This document shows positions 45,601-57,600 of a stretch of 64,000 nucleotides of DNA, piece after piece (the first letter of the stretch is position 1; every line of letters starts with the position of its first letter). The position numbers were made by a program, and so were the translations under genes. Where the stretch lies: positions 992,001 through 1,056,000 of the forward strand of contig NC_063269.1 of the NCBI RefSeq assembly GCF_910591885.1. Direction: 5' to 3'. The stretch is from Bombus terrestris. Its lineage: Eukaryota > Arthropoda > Insecta > Hymenoptera > Apidae. The notes beneath the pieces were generated by a model, which was given only the letters and a program-made list of their open reading frames with translations, was not told the DNA's origin and searched no databases.

Positions 45601-46480
45601 CGCCTAGCTAGATCCACGAGAGCTGAACGCTTTAAAAAACACGAAACTATCTTTGTATTCGGTAGTCGGACGATCGAGTGACAACTTTTTTCCTCTCCTG
45701 CGTAATACTACGGAATCGGAATCGAAGAAGGCGAAAGAAGATCCCAGCGCGGACACGAAGCTTGGTATAGACGTAACAGAAACGTTGGTTCGTCGTCGCG
45801 ACGTCGTCGTCGTTGTCTTCGTCGGTGGTGGCGACGGCGGCGGCGGCGGCGCGAACGGGACAGCTGATGAGCCGGTGTCCCCGAAGGCGATCGGCCGAGA
45901 CCAATCAGCGTCCGTCCGTTCGTCCTCGCCCTAATGACACCTGCAGGCTAAAAAGCCATGATATTCAACAGTCCGGACGCTAACAAACTCTTGGTATCGT
46001 GCGATTCGCACGAAAATCAACGCACGACCGATTCACCGCGATCGCGTAACATCTCGTGTTTCGACAAAAATCGCGTAATTCGCTCTAGTATTATCGTTCT
46101 TGGAAGATGCTTAGAGCAAAGACATTTCTGAGAAAACTGCACGATCGTCGTGTAAAGTATCTGACGAGGATGTTCGAAGGGATAAGAAGATCGTGTTGAA
46201 ACCTTGAAGGTTCAAAGAATTGTACGATTAAAAGATGACTCTAGGTTTTCTTTTTTTTTTTTTTTTTTAATAAAAGAGATAGGAAGTTGTCGGAAAGATT
46301 CGATGAATTTTTCTAGACCAAAAGCCAGACGTTTTTCGCGTAATAGCGAAGAGACAACAAGATAAATAAACACGGCAGATTACGTAACTCCTTCCGCGTT
46401 ACGCGGCGAATAAGGAAGCAGGTGGAAGCTGCAGGACGTCGAAGCGACGTAAATGATAGCACGGTATCGGTCGCGCGCCG
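45601..46480. other. Downstream flank, no gene seen
   Basis: Contains CpG-rich frames (45647-45934) that overlap on both strands, a GGCGGC patch near 45840 and an 18-T run at 46251-46268. No domain or gene signature. Confidence 0.5.
46251..46268 (+). repeat. T18 homopolymer
   Basis: Eighteen consecutive thymines preceded by TTTTC. Read on the - strand it is an A-run that could be the tail of an old retroposon, but no body is visible. Confidence 0.9.
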
Positions 46481-46820
46481 TTAACGGGTCCAACGATTTA
46501 ATCGGTTGGCCAGTTTGGCCGGGTCAATCGTTTGGCCATGTTCGCTCGATTAATCATCGTTTGACAGTTAAATGAACGGTTGGCGGGAATTAGTCTCGAT
46601 ATTCGTACGGGGCTCTATTATAGGAGGTGGACGGTGTTGTCCGCCTTGGAGATCGGCGTGCGCGCCAGTGTCGAAACGGGTCGCGTTTGTTTTCTAAGTC
46701 GCGAGTCGCCGCCGGTTAGTCATGTACCGTGCAATTTTCCGTGTATGTGTCATTAATATCCTCTGTGCTCGTGAGCCGGTCGCTAGCAAATTAAACCATT
46801 TAATAAACGCGTTGGACACC
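46480..46820. promoter_or_regulatory. Candidate downstream regulatory block
   Basis: Contains ACGATTTAATCGGTTGGCC, three TTGGCC/TTTGGCC words in about 45 bases, CGATTAATCATCG, TTTGACAGTTAAATG (TGACAG, a Meis/Homothorax-type core), GTCATTAATATCC and CAAATTAAACC. No open frame above 60 codons runs from 45935 to 46895. Confidence 0.3.
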
Positions 46821-46895
46821 GGTTCAGTCGGCTTCGATAGCCCATGAACGCTAACTAGATCTGTCCGACGCGTTTATCGTTCGCCACGGTCGCCG

Positions 46896-47870
46896 TTAGT
46901 CGAACGATCCCGTGCGTATCGATGTTAGAAAACGTGTACCGGCCGATACTCGAAATCGTCGACAGTGTACGGTCGGAATAATAACAGGGAAAGCCGGTAG
47001 ACTGGAATAATAAATGATAAAGTTGCCTAGCGGAAGTCTGACGTCGATTTCATTCGCCTGACAGCCCGTAAACGTCAAAATCAGACCCGTCAATCATCCG
47101 TTCTGATTACCCGTTCGATCATTCCCGGTAAACAGTCTGTCCGACGGAACGAGTCCTCGATGACCGCTAATTACGACGACCGTGGTATATCGGTATCGGC
47201 GTTAGACGCACCACATGTCCATAAAATATACTCCGATCGAACAATCTATTTTCCCATTGTCCTCGATGTGGAGCGTACAATATAACGTATCGAAGAACGA
47301 ACGAGGCGAATCAACGGCTACTTTTCCCTTCTGAGCTCCTAACCTATCGAACGGAAACGCATTAACTCATAAACGAACGAACGAATGGATTTTACTCGTT
47401 TCACTGCATAAACGCTCGAAGCGATACAACTTTGCGTTTCAAATGCTGTTAACCGACACCTCGTGCTGGTATTCGACGAATGGAACGATCGTTAACACGT
47501 TTTATACTGCGCCGTTTTCGCTCGACTTTTCCATACGGATCGCATGTCCCGTCGATGGTTGGTGTAAAACGGCGATCTTAAAATTAAACAATTTGTTTCG
47601 TGGTCGAAACGAAAAATGACGCGTTACGTACGAAAGCAGTTCACCTGTCTCGAGACCGAGGGTATATTCGCGTGTCGATTCGGACGAAATCAATTTGCAA
47701 TACGAAGAGCAAAGATTTAATTTTTCACTCGTTGCTTATTTATACATAACGCGTTTATCGTTCAACGTTAGAGCTCCATCGTCGACTTTTCGTAGAAATT
47801 TGATAAATTTACAATTCTCGTCCGTTTAAGTGCGTTATTCCTGCGTATCTTTGCGTTACATGATTTTTCA
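46896..47870. other. Downstream flank, no gene seen
   Basis: Only two frames of 63-65 codons on the - strand, without domains. Mixed-composition unique sequence. Confidence 0.5.
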
Positions 47871-47873
47871 TAT

Positions 47874-47883
47874 ATGACGTCAT
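47874..47883. promoter_or_regulatory. CRE-type palindrome ATGACGTCAT
   Basis: A full TGACGTCA core extended by one base on each side, the optimal site for CREB/ATF-type bZIP dimers. A second TGACGTCA lies 273 bases downstream (48148-48155). Confidence 0.35.
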
Positions 47884-49040
47884 GTTTGAGTTTCTTTGTT
47901 AGAAATTCTACCCTTTAGTGGTCGATGGCCTTAAAGATATATCAACATCCACAACTTTGCTCCTTTTGAAGCGAAAGCAATTAACCAAGTCATAGACAAT
48001 CGCATCAATCACCGGTAGAATCATCGTCGCAACGACCTAAACTAGTCCTAGGAGGATACCTAGGGGGCAGGAAAGTTGCATAGGATCGCTGTACAGGTCG
48101 TTTCACGCGGCGAGGATACGCGCGTATAGAATGATCAGGGATCACGATGACGTCAGGTTGACGGAACGGAACGGGTACCGGATAGGTTAATGGTAAGGAG
48201 GCCCAGGACCAGGCGGCAGGGTCTGCCAGCGGCTCGGCTGCTGATTACAGACCTCTGGATCCCCTACACTCTCGCTCTCACCTCGGTTATTGTACCGAGC
48301 GAGGCCGGGACATCACTATAGATCACCGGCCGGCCGGCAGTTTGTCCGATCAGCGCGGCCAGAAGTGTTGCAACTCGTAAGCGTGGAGGTGGTCCCGGGC
48401 ATTCCAGTTTCCAGAGAAATTTATCGGTGGCGTTTCGCGGCCTCCTCCTGATGCGACTCTTTCTTCGTCCTCGATCCTCCCGCCTCTTGAGCCATTCCTA
48501 GCCGTCTTCCGTTCGTTCTCTCACAGGAAGAAGGGCCGAGGCCATCGTAGATGCGAGGGAACGTGAATATTTCGATGTAATTGGATCGGGCGCGATAGAA
48601 CGAAACGATTCGGCGCTATTTAACGAAAGATACAGGCTGTCCAACGTACGATCGATCGAAAGGTCGACGAACGTGGGGCTGAATCGTAGAAAATGTCATA
48701 ATCTACGACAGTTGGAAAGTAGAAGCACCGTTGGTCGGGGCCGGTTAACCCAGAGATTTAGGTTCGTCGACGTCTATAGTAGGTTCGGCCGCGGCAGCGT
48801 CTACTAGGTGCATAGCGTGGCGTGTGTGTCGGCGCAGGCAGATTAGAGGCCGCGGGATAATTAAGTAGCGCGTTCGACTAACGCCCAGGCTACAACGGTC
48901 TGCAGAACGATATCCGATATTCGTGGCATGGATTTCCCTCGAAGAGATTTTGCCGTTCTTTACCTTCAGCTCTATCGGATTCCGATATCTCGAAGCGTAG
49001 CTGGTGATATTTCGAACGGTCGGCCCAATTAGCGCTGAAA
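47884..49040. other. Frame-free flank with CRE words
   Basis: More than 1.3 kb (47694-49041) with no frame above 60 codons on either strand, although this is not AT-rich DNA. It carries a TGACGTCA at 48148-48155 and a run of CCGGCCGGCCGGC at about 48327-48339. Absence of frames plus words such as GATTACAG and TGTTGCAACTCG suggests regulatory or non-coding transcribed DNA, without proof. Confidence 0.35.
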
Positions 49041-49563
49041 AATGATACCTAATGGCCGATGCTTCGTTTCAATGCTAAGAGTACGTGTACATGCGACGCC
49101 ATTTTCATCCCCTTCCTTTTTACCTTTCTCGTACGATAAATGGATCAAAGAGGAAACGTTGGAAGGGGACAGGTGTCCGACTAACGCGAGAAACAATTAC
49201 GTCGTACGATTTAATCGTCGGAGAAGAGGGAGAGAGGACGCGAGCGCGAAGTAGGATTGTACGGAGATTCGGGGCTGGTATCGGTGGACGGTTGCGAGGA
49301 GACAAAAGCCGGCCATGGGTTCGGACGCAGAGAATTCCACAGATCCCAGGAACACGGCATCACAGCACACGGGGGTTCGGATTATTAGTGAGCGGGTAGT
49401 CGTAGAAGGTGTGATTCTGACGTGTCGGACGCCTCTTCTCCGCAGGTGAGAGACCACGAGACCAGAGAACAGAGAATGGACCGGAGAAAGACGGAACCTT
49501 CTGGTCGGACGGAGAAACGAGAAATCACCGCGGTGAAGAAGAACCTCTTCGTGAGGAGAGCGC

Positions 49564-49566
<3 letters not shown>

Positions 49567-49595
<29 letters not shown>
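49567..49595. repeat. (AG)n microsatellite
   Basis: A pure AG run of 29 bases inside the purine-rich part of the region. Confidence 0.95.
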
Positions 49596-50609
49596 CGACA
49601 TCGAAATCGTAGCGACGGAACAGGCCAGCACTCGGAGCACGAGCAACCGAGAAGTGAGAAAGAACGATACGCGGCACGGCGAGAGGCAGAGGAAGGTAAG
49701 GAGGAGGGAACGGAAGGGGGTGCAGGAGGATGGCAGGGGTGGGAGAAGATCAAACGAGCCGACAAGCCACGGGGTGGTCTCTACCCGCGCTCCTTTACCG
49801 CTCTCTTCCTTCTCTTCGCCTCTGCCTACCAGCCTCCACCTTCTCCTTCGTCCTTCTTCCTCCACCGCTTTCACCGTCCTCCTCCTTCTTCGTCCCCTTC
49901 GTTTCTCCTCGGACGCCGTCGTCCGCTCCTTCTCTCGCTCCTTCTCTCCTGTCCCTCGCCTCTATATTATTCATATTTCCACGCTCGTGTTCGGCCGGCT
50001 ATGTGGTTCGACGATCATCCACACGCTCTTTTCTTCTCCGTGTGCGCGTCGGACCGCGCGTGTAACGCCCGGGACATGCAATCTCCGCGGGGTCCGCGAG
50101 AGATACGCCGACCGGCCGGCAACATTGTGTCGAGAGGCGGAGTGGTCCTTCTGCTTAACTTTTGCACGGCGTTGCACGTTGCCGTGGAAATTCGCGAGTA
50201 CGCGAAGGGGATGGCCAGACGGAAGAACGTTCGATCACAGAGAGCCGCTTCGCCATCGGTGCAGTTCCGAGCTTATTCGCGACGCAAACCCGCGTCACAG
50301 TCCAACGACGACGAATGACCGATTTATCGCATCGGAATTTCGCGTCTCGAGAGAAAAGATGGGACTTATTGCGACGGAGGAGTACTCGGACGAGTCCTCG
50401 AGAACTGGTATACTCGAAGGTTACGAGGATTATCCACAATGTCGAAATGTATGTACATTCGCGAAAGAGAAGCACCGCATGGACCCACAACGATGGTCGC
50501 ATTAATAAATTCGCAGCAAATCACTGCGAGGGTGAGGATTGCGAAGCGAACGGGGCGATTTTAGTTGCAAATCGCCGAGCGCCGCGAGACCCGACAAAGG
50601 CTCCATCAA

Positions 50610-50830
50610 AAGGACCGCTTTTCTTCCCCTCTTTCTCCCTCTTCCTTCGTCGACTCCTTCCACCCATAGCTTCGCGCTTCTCTCTCTCTCTCTCTCTTTC
50701 TTTCTCTATCTCCTTTCCTCTTACAACCTGTTTTCTTCTTCTTCGTCGTCTTCTTCCTCGCTTCTTCATCTTCTTCTTCGTCTTCTTCTTCCTCCTTAGC
50801 CTTTCCCTTCTATCATCCTCGTCCTCGGTA
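50610..50830. repeat. Polypyrimidine tract with (TC)n core
   Basis: About 220 bases of mostly T and C, with a pure TC run at about 50679-50697 and CTTCTTCGTC repeats at 50737-50790. Confidence 0.85.
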
Positions 50831-50860
50831 TCGTGCGTTCTCTTTCTCGAGGTGTTGGTC

Positions 50861-52320
50861 TCTCGGTGCTCTACGTCCAGCCTCCTTGCCGACTTACCAT
50901 ACGCGGCACGGCGAAGACACTGGTCGTTTCTCGATTTCAGCCCAAGTGCCTCTCGAGTTTCTCCACACCTTCGTTATTATCATACAAACATCGACGACCC
51001 GATGCCGGAAAAGCTGCGGTCTGTCGACCGCAACATTATCCACGCTGATCGTTCCGAACGAAACAGTTTCTTCGCCTCTCGACGCCCCGGAAACGCCACG
51101 ACTTGAACCAAGATTCTCCGAGCTTCGATTTACCTTCGACTTGGCAATAACAGATTTGAAATAATCTACTCGAGCAGCTCGTTAATCATACGAAAACGTA
51201 TTACGAATGCTTCCACCTATTACCAGTTTTTGGTTGTTCGTGATTTATCGCCGTCGATGTAGATATCCAGCAGCTTACGGACGCAACACGCGTCCTACAA
51301 AATATTTCCTGCCGTAACGGCGTGAAAAGAAGCAGATAGACGGCAAAAGAGAAAGAGCTTCTCATCGCCGGGCAATAAGGCAATAGGGACAGGTACCGGT
51401 GTCGAAGGGACTAGCGATCGTCTCGAAATCCTGTGAAAAGGCAGACTCGGTCTTTTGCGGTAAAAGAACAGACCAGGTGCTGTAAGAAATTAGTGGTGGC
51501 AGCGTGTACCGCCCGGCCAGGCCGTCCAGGTCCCTAATAACCTCGCGCCGGATGGTATCGACGATGCTGGTCCACACCGTGTGCATCCCCCACCCTGGAC
51601 GAATGGCCGGACACCCCTCTGTTGCATTACCCTCGGCATCTATAGCTCAATTTGCCGACACCTCGCTAAGTATAGGTTGGGTGGGTGGTCCTTCCTGGGA
51701 CCACGAGGCCCACGAGAGGAAGAGGAGCGAGCCCGACCCACGAAACCACGACAGACAGAGGATTAAAGAGGGTGAGAGGTAGTGAAATGGGGGAAGAAAG
51801 AGTTTACGTCGTATATCTCGATGAACCATGTGCAACGCACGGTCGCGTTCGCGCCACCCACCGGATTCGTGGATTTATTTGACGCCAGATGACCCATGCG
51901 ATCCATTCGGGTGGTTCCGTTTCCAGGGACATAGTCGGGGTTTGGGTTTCAACGAGCGATCGAACTCCGGCTTGATCGCGAATTTTACACGGTTTCAAGC
52001 GGATGGATTTCCATTGTCGTTTTTCATTCACCGTGATTTTAAGTCGGATGTACGAAGGCCTTGGGTGTGACTCGAGCGAAGGTTATTTTAAGAATCGACG
52101 CTTCGTGTATCGAAAGCAAACGTAACTCGTCGGCCGCGTCGTTTATCGTGCGGACAAGCGAGGCTTCTTTGCACGAAACACAATTATTGCTGTTAAGAAG
52201 AACTCGTTCGAAGGGGAACGTAAACTGGAAATTCCTCGTCAGTCGGCCTGCCATTAACATCCGAACACCTTTATGGCTACCGATAATTCGCTCTGATATC
52301 GTTGGAGGATCGAGATAACA
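50861..52320. other. Downstream flank, no gene seen
   Basis: Unique sequence; overlapping frames of 60-92 codons on both strands with no domain. Confidence 0.5.
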
Positions 52321-52324
52321 ACGA

Positions 52325-52700
52325 CTCGGCCAATTATTCTATATCCGACGATAATTTTATCACGGCTATCGATATAAATTTAAATATGATACAAATAACC
52401 TCTACTTTGGACGATTAATTACTGGAACAGGTATCGCGTAACAAATTGAATCGACCAAACAGAAATTACCACATGCAAAGCACGCTAATACGTGCCGTAA
52501 TTACGGTCACAATTATCGGTGAACGAGTTACGTACTTTCTAAATCATTGGTCTCGTGCCACGAGTCGCTTTCTAGACCAAGAAGCGAGCAACCGGTCATA
52601 GATCGGATCGCAGATCGCGGCTGTTATCCGGCCGTAGCAACTAATTGAAATACGACCGCGATGAATATTTGTCGTTCATTACGATTATTGCGCGGCGATG
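52325..52700. promoter_or_regulatory. Candidate downstream regulatory block
   Basis: AT-core words are dense: CGATAATTTTATCACG, AAATTTAAATATGATAC, GGACGATTAATTACTGG, AAATTACCACATGCAAAGC (octamer-like), CGTAATTACGGTCACAATTATCGG and ACTAATTGAAATACG. No open frame above 60 codons lies within 52319-52720. It is the best enhancer-like block right of the gene. Confidence 0.35.
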
Positions 52701-54420
52701 TACCCGAACGGCGATTCGGCCTACCCGGCAAACTCTGGCCTACCGTCAAACATTTCTTCCACGAACGACCATAGTTCAAAATTAGAGCGTGCGTGCCATC
52801 GGATCTGCGAATGCAGCAACGTCGATCGTTTTGCGAGCGGCGAATCGTAAACGGTTGGTCGCCTTTCGGCGCGAAAGCTCGTTCGTTTGTTTGTCGTTGT
52901 CGTTAACCGTTGCGTCAAAGTTGGAGGAATTTGATTCACGACTGGAAATCGGTAGAAACGCGTAGACGCAACGTACGCGTATACCATATAGAAAATCTTA
53001 CGTGCGTTACGTGCATCTTCGAACACCCTGGTTATTCGTCGAAGAAACTGCGAAAAAATCTACGAATGAAACGTTGGAAACAGGGGACGCGATAATAGGC
53101 AATGTCGTGGACTCGACCAACAACCAAGGCACGGAAATAATACGAAGTTAGCCGATTGGATGGTTTCGAAGGAGTTTGAAACACTTGTTACACTCGTGGA
53201 AGCAGCGGATCAAAGTGCTTAAACGTTTGGGTGTTCTTTTCGCGGGAACGGTAGACGGGAGCGCCAGGAATGCGCTCGAGGACGAATCGCAAAGTTGCAT
53301 GACGCGGGCAAATGAATCAGGGAGAGCGCAGGCCGACGCGGGAGGGTGCACCCTTCTTGTTCTCTGATTTTATTTCCGTTTGCGAATATCGTATAATTAA
53401 TTCGTGGTTAGAGCGTCGTCGACCGTGTTACACGGCCTTGGTCGAAGTGGAATTCAAGCTACGCGAGAATCTTCATCGTTCATCGGGGGATGAAGAAAAG
53501 AGTACTTACTACTTACGGAACGACAAGGATTCTTTATTACGGAACGGTACGTCGATGTTCGATACAACGAGCGTGTAAGGGACTGTTGCTCCAATTAGTC
53601 GTAGTGCGACGACTGCTCCAATTAGTCGTCGATACGGGCATAGATATTGGCGCACTTTGTCAAAAGAGCCACTAATCGGTTGCGATCGAACCGATAATCA
53701 ACAACTGGATTCATTGATGGCTGAAATTACGCGACGATGCGATATAGCGACCGGAATTTGTAACGCGAAAAGATTGGTCGTTGGGATGTAACGAACGAGG
53801 AACTGTACGCGATAGTTTTAATTTGCGATGTAACGCGACGCAATGTCTGAATGACGTTGTCGGATCGAAGGAAACGTTCCTTTGTGCAATTTTAATCGTC
53901 GTTGGCGCGAGAAGAGACAAGATTCTTCGATTTGAATCTCTCGTTGAGAGAAAGATTAATCGACGTCGGACGGAAGCTGTATCGCGTTTCAATGGCGTCG
54001 TAATTGATCAGAAAAAGGTATTGTTACGCGTTTCTAATTCGTGTACAGGTCGATGGGCTTGTAAAACGTGTAAAATCAACGTAATCGAACCGGTAATCGA
54101 TCGAACGCGGCGTTATTAGCCAGGTGAGAAAGCAGCAAAGTTAGTTTCCTCGCTGACGAATCGGCGGGAAATTAATCGGCGCCGTACGAACGCCTGTGTC
54201 CCCGGGGTGAAAATATCGCGAAACGCAATTAGCTAATGAAGTACGGCAGCGTTCGTGCTTATTAATCGTGTTTATGCCCGCGTGTTCTAACTTGGTCACG
54301 GATCTCGGACTGCGAGACGCGATAAAATATATAGAAAACGACCGGATAGCGGAGTGGCGGTGAAAAATCCGGCGGCCGTGTACAATAATCCACGAATCGA
54401 TCCCGACGTCCATCTGCTTC
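52701..54420. other. Downstream flank, no gene seen
   Basis: Unique sequence with frames up to 112 codons without domains. It includes a GATCAAAG word at 53208-53215 and the paired CAATTAG repeats at 53588-53629. Confidence 0.5.
53588..53629 (+). repeat. Two 15-bp direct repeats with CAATTAG cores
   Basis: GCTCCAATTAGTCGT occurs exactly at 53588-53602 and 53615-53629, 27 bases apart. Each contains the homeodomain-type core CAATTAG. Confidence 0.75.
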
Positions 54421-54442
54421 CGTGCCGGCCCCGAGCAGCTCG

Positions 54443-54600
54443 ATCGTTAATTAATTTAAGCGCTTAATCCCCTCCACGGGCATAGAACCGCACCGGCGGC
54501 CCCCTTTTTCCAGCTTTCGTTCCGCGCGGCCACAATCATAATTTTCGGTTTTAATCGATCTATGAGGCGCGGGCGCAATAATATTTTCGGTGCGGTAGAG
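54443..54600. promoter_or_regulatory. Candidate downstream regulatory block with TTAAGCGCTTAA palindrome
   Basis: CGTTAATTAATTTAAGCGC runs into a 12-bp perfect palindrome TTAAGCGCTTAA (54456-54467), directly followed by TAATCCCC, a Bicoid/Otd-type core. CACAATCATAATTTTCGG, TTTTAATCGATC and GCAATAATATTTTCGG follow within 100 bases. The 212-codon - strand frame over 54456-55094 crosses this block and lacks any domain. Confidence 0.3.
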
Positions 54601-57600
54601 ACGCGGTGCGTGCGGCCCTGTGTGACTCGTGTAATTGGCTCCCAACTGGACTTCAAAGGGTGCCGCTCTCCTTCATCCGCGCCGACACGGGCTCGAGAAA
54701 GAGCGAACGATCGCGTCGGCTCGCTCGTCCGGCTGCTGCTGCCGTTGGACGAAGATAGATGTACGCGATTAGGCAGCGTATAGAGGAGGACGCGAACAGC
54801 AGACGAAGATGAGACTACGTGAAAATTACACGCGCCATGCGCGGGACGCGAGCGCGCAAAGGACAGAGAGTGCCAGGGGATGAATGGTAGGGATGATTGG
54901 AGTAGGGGAAGAGAACGGGTTAGAGATAATACGCATGCGCTTGACCTATTGGTAGGACGAGGACGAGTATATACGGACAAGGTGTTGGCGAGATAAAGAT
55001 GACAGCGGGCTGTCTCGTTGGAGTCGAGACGAAGATGGCGAGTTGGAACGGAGCGTGAGGTTAAAGGAGACGGACGAAGGTGAGAGACGAACACGACGGA
55101 CGAAATCGCTCAGCGATGTTTCGATATTGGGTAGATAGTGTTCGATACGGGAGACCCTTGTCTCGTTTGGTTAATCGTCGGACGTATGCGTGTAAATACA
55201 CCTGTACCGTTCGAAAGCGGCCACTCTTATACCTCGCCCGCGCCGCTCGCATGTCCCCTCGGTTCCTGCGTAGTAACGATCGATGATTTCTGCGATCCGA
55301 CCTCGGAGATGAATCACACGCGGCCAGCGTGATTTTTAAGCAGTATTTTCGATTTGCCGTTTTTAGCGTTTCTAATTCGTATCGTTCGTTTTCTCGTCAG
55401 TCGTGGCCAACGAGGGCTCAACTTGATTCGACTCGAAAAATTATACGTCTATTATTTCGCGCGTCCAATCGATCCAACGTTGATATCCAGAGGATCGGCT
55501 TGTAAAACGATTTGCGGAACGATTCAAAACGCGCTTTTTATCTTTGCGATACGAGAAAAGATAGAGGGACGTTTCTCGATCGGGCCCAGCGTTCGACTAA
55601 TTTTACAGCAGCTTGTCGGATCAACTATGTTCGAACATAAACATTACGCGTTATCGTGTATACAAGTCGTGGCGATCGAGCGACGTCGAAGCATCCTACC
55701 TAGAAAACGCTCTACCCTCCGAGCAACGATCATCGTCCTTGGTTTCCGATTAAACCTCTATGGTCTTAAGAGCGTTGTTCGATCGTAAAATGAATTGGGA
55801 TTCGTAAAGACATAAAAGTTAATCCCGTCGCATCGGTGGGAAACGCGGCCGAGTTTGGCAGTCGGTAACGAGGGAACCCCCGGGACTCCTCGGTGAATCT
55901 CGGCCAAAGGAGAGCCTAACACCCGAGGACACGGGTCGTTTAGGCGGCTCCTTTCTTCGATCATTAGTCCGAGGCCGCAGTCAGTCGAGGGCTCGTAAGT
56001 CCGCGAGTGGCATCCTCTTTTTCCTCCCTGTTCCTCCTCTTCGCCTCTGCGTGTCTTTATTCCCGTTCGTCCTGCTCTTTCTCCCCTCTTGCTCTTCCGT
56101 CTCATCCTTTTCCGCGACCATGTTGACCTTTGACTCTGTGCTCTTTCGTCTCCACTGCTTACCCGTTGCATATTCCGAATATTCCGATACACTGGTTTCT
56201 CGGTCGGACGCATATCGCTACGATATTGGATCAGGATCGTCGAACATTGGGACTCGAATCTGGGAATTGGGAATCTTCCGTTTTAAAATTCTAAATTTAC
56301 GTTGTTAACGAATACGTCGTCGGTCGCTCTATTATCCAAACGAAAGAAGCGTATTGACATAGTATATTGACAAAACGATTCAGCGACTGTAGCAGACCGT
56401 TTAGCGAACGAGAAGCGCGAAGATGCGACGATGTCTATCGGTGTCGATAGGCGTCGTCGAAAGGTCCGTTCGGTAGCACCCTCGAAGACTACCTTTTCTC
56501 GAGGAACAAAGGTATTTGTATAATCAGCTCGTTTTCGGTAGCTCGGTTAATTATCGTCTATCGAACTGGCCCCCCTCCCTATTGTTCAACACCTTCGTCT
56601 AGAACCGTGGTACTTTGCACGAGCTCGATGATTTCCGAATGGCGGCTACAAATTTCAGAAAATCACCGTACCTCTCCACTCTCTTGTCCACTTCGAACTT
56701 ATTCTTCTATGCTTTAACGTGCTATAATTTTCGCTAAAGCTTCGCTCTTTTTCTTCTCCTCTTCCGACGATCTTTCAAGATGGACGTTTAAACGTTATTT
56801 TCTGAGAGACACCGAGAATACGGTTTCACTCGCGGTCGTTCAGAGAGGGAGATCGGTCCGTTTAGCTCGGCAACGTCGGCTCCCCATACGACGTTCTGCG
56901 GAAATCGTCGAGACGGGAATTCTGGAAGCTGCGTGTACGTCTGTATCAGGCTGTTTCTGCGAAAAGCCACGCTCAGGCGTCGTCGTCGCTCGCCAGGTAC
57001 GGCCCTGCGAACGACTATGACTTGGGAGTGCCCCCAAGCAGAATGGCGACATCGCCAAAAAAATTTTCCTGTTAAATAGAGACGAACGCTCTCTTTGCTG
57101 CTCCGCGAACATCTCCCTACGCGGCTTTTTACAAGAAATAAGCGCGGGTGGAATCGCGCGCGCTATTTCGTTTCGTATTTGCGCTTTCCTTGCAGAAAAA
57201 GCAGTCACGACGTTCCTCGACAGCTCGCTACTTTATTCGTAAAGTAAAAAGAGGTCAACGAGAAAATTTAGGCGCGTTTAAGACGTTAAAGATGTTGGTT
57301 TTACAGATGTTTTGTACGACACGAAATTAGTCCGTTTTTTGCGCTTATCAGAAGTTTAAGGCCCGCCAACGTTCCACCGTCGAGTCTCGTTCTTCAAAGT
57401 CGTTAACAGATTCTTTCGTTTTTGCCTTGGCAAATATCGCGCCGTTGTCGCCTGTGACAAACATCGTGACAGATTGTTGCACCTCGTTCGTCTCCCTTTT
57501 GTCTCACCGGCAGATTTCGAGCCGTTTTCAACGTGGCCGGATCAACGATCGAACTCTGAGATTCGAAAGATCCGATCGATCTAACGCGACAGCAAGACGC

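Larger units (their letters stand above)
49041..50860. other. Low-complexity region with long spurious frames
   Basis: Purine-rich to about 49740 and pyrimidine-rich after it, so stops are scarce and frames of 225-314 codons appear in several phases on both strands. Products are Arg/Glu-rich or Ser/Leu/Pro-rich, overlap each other and show no domain. They are not annotated as genes. Confidence 0.6.

Noticed and set aside
49422..50505. Frames of 283 and 298 codons on the + strand
   Set aside because: They run through AG microsatellite and polypyrimidine sequence, overlap each other and similar - strand frames, and show no domain.
50162..51106. Frame of 314 codons on the + strand
   Set aside because: Its middle third is the polypyrimidine tract (Ser/Leu/Phe runs), and the rest has no recognisable motif.
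54456..55094. Frame of 212 codons on the - strand
   Set aside because: Ser/Arg/Leu-rich with no domain and no splice or start context. CpG-rich DNA makes stops rare here.
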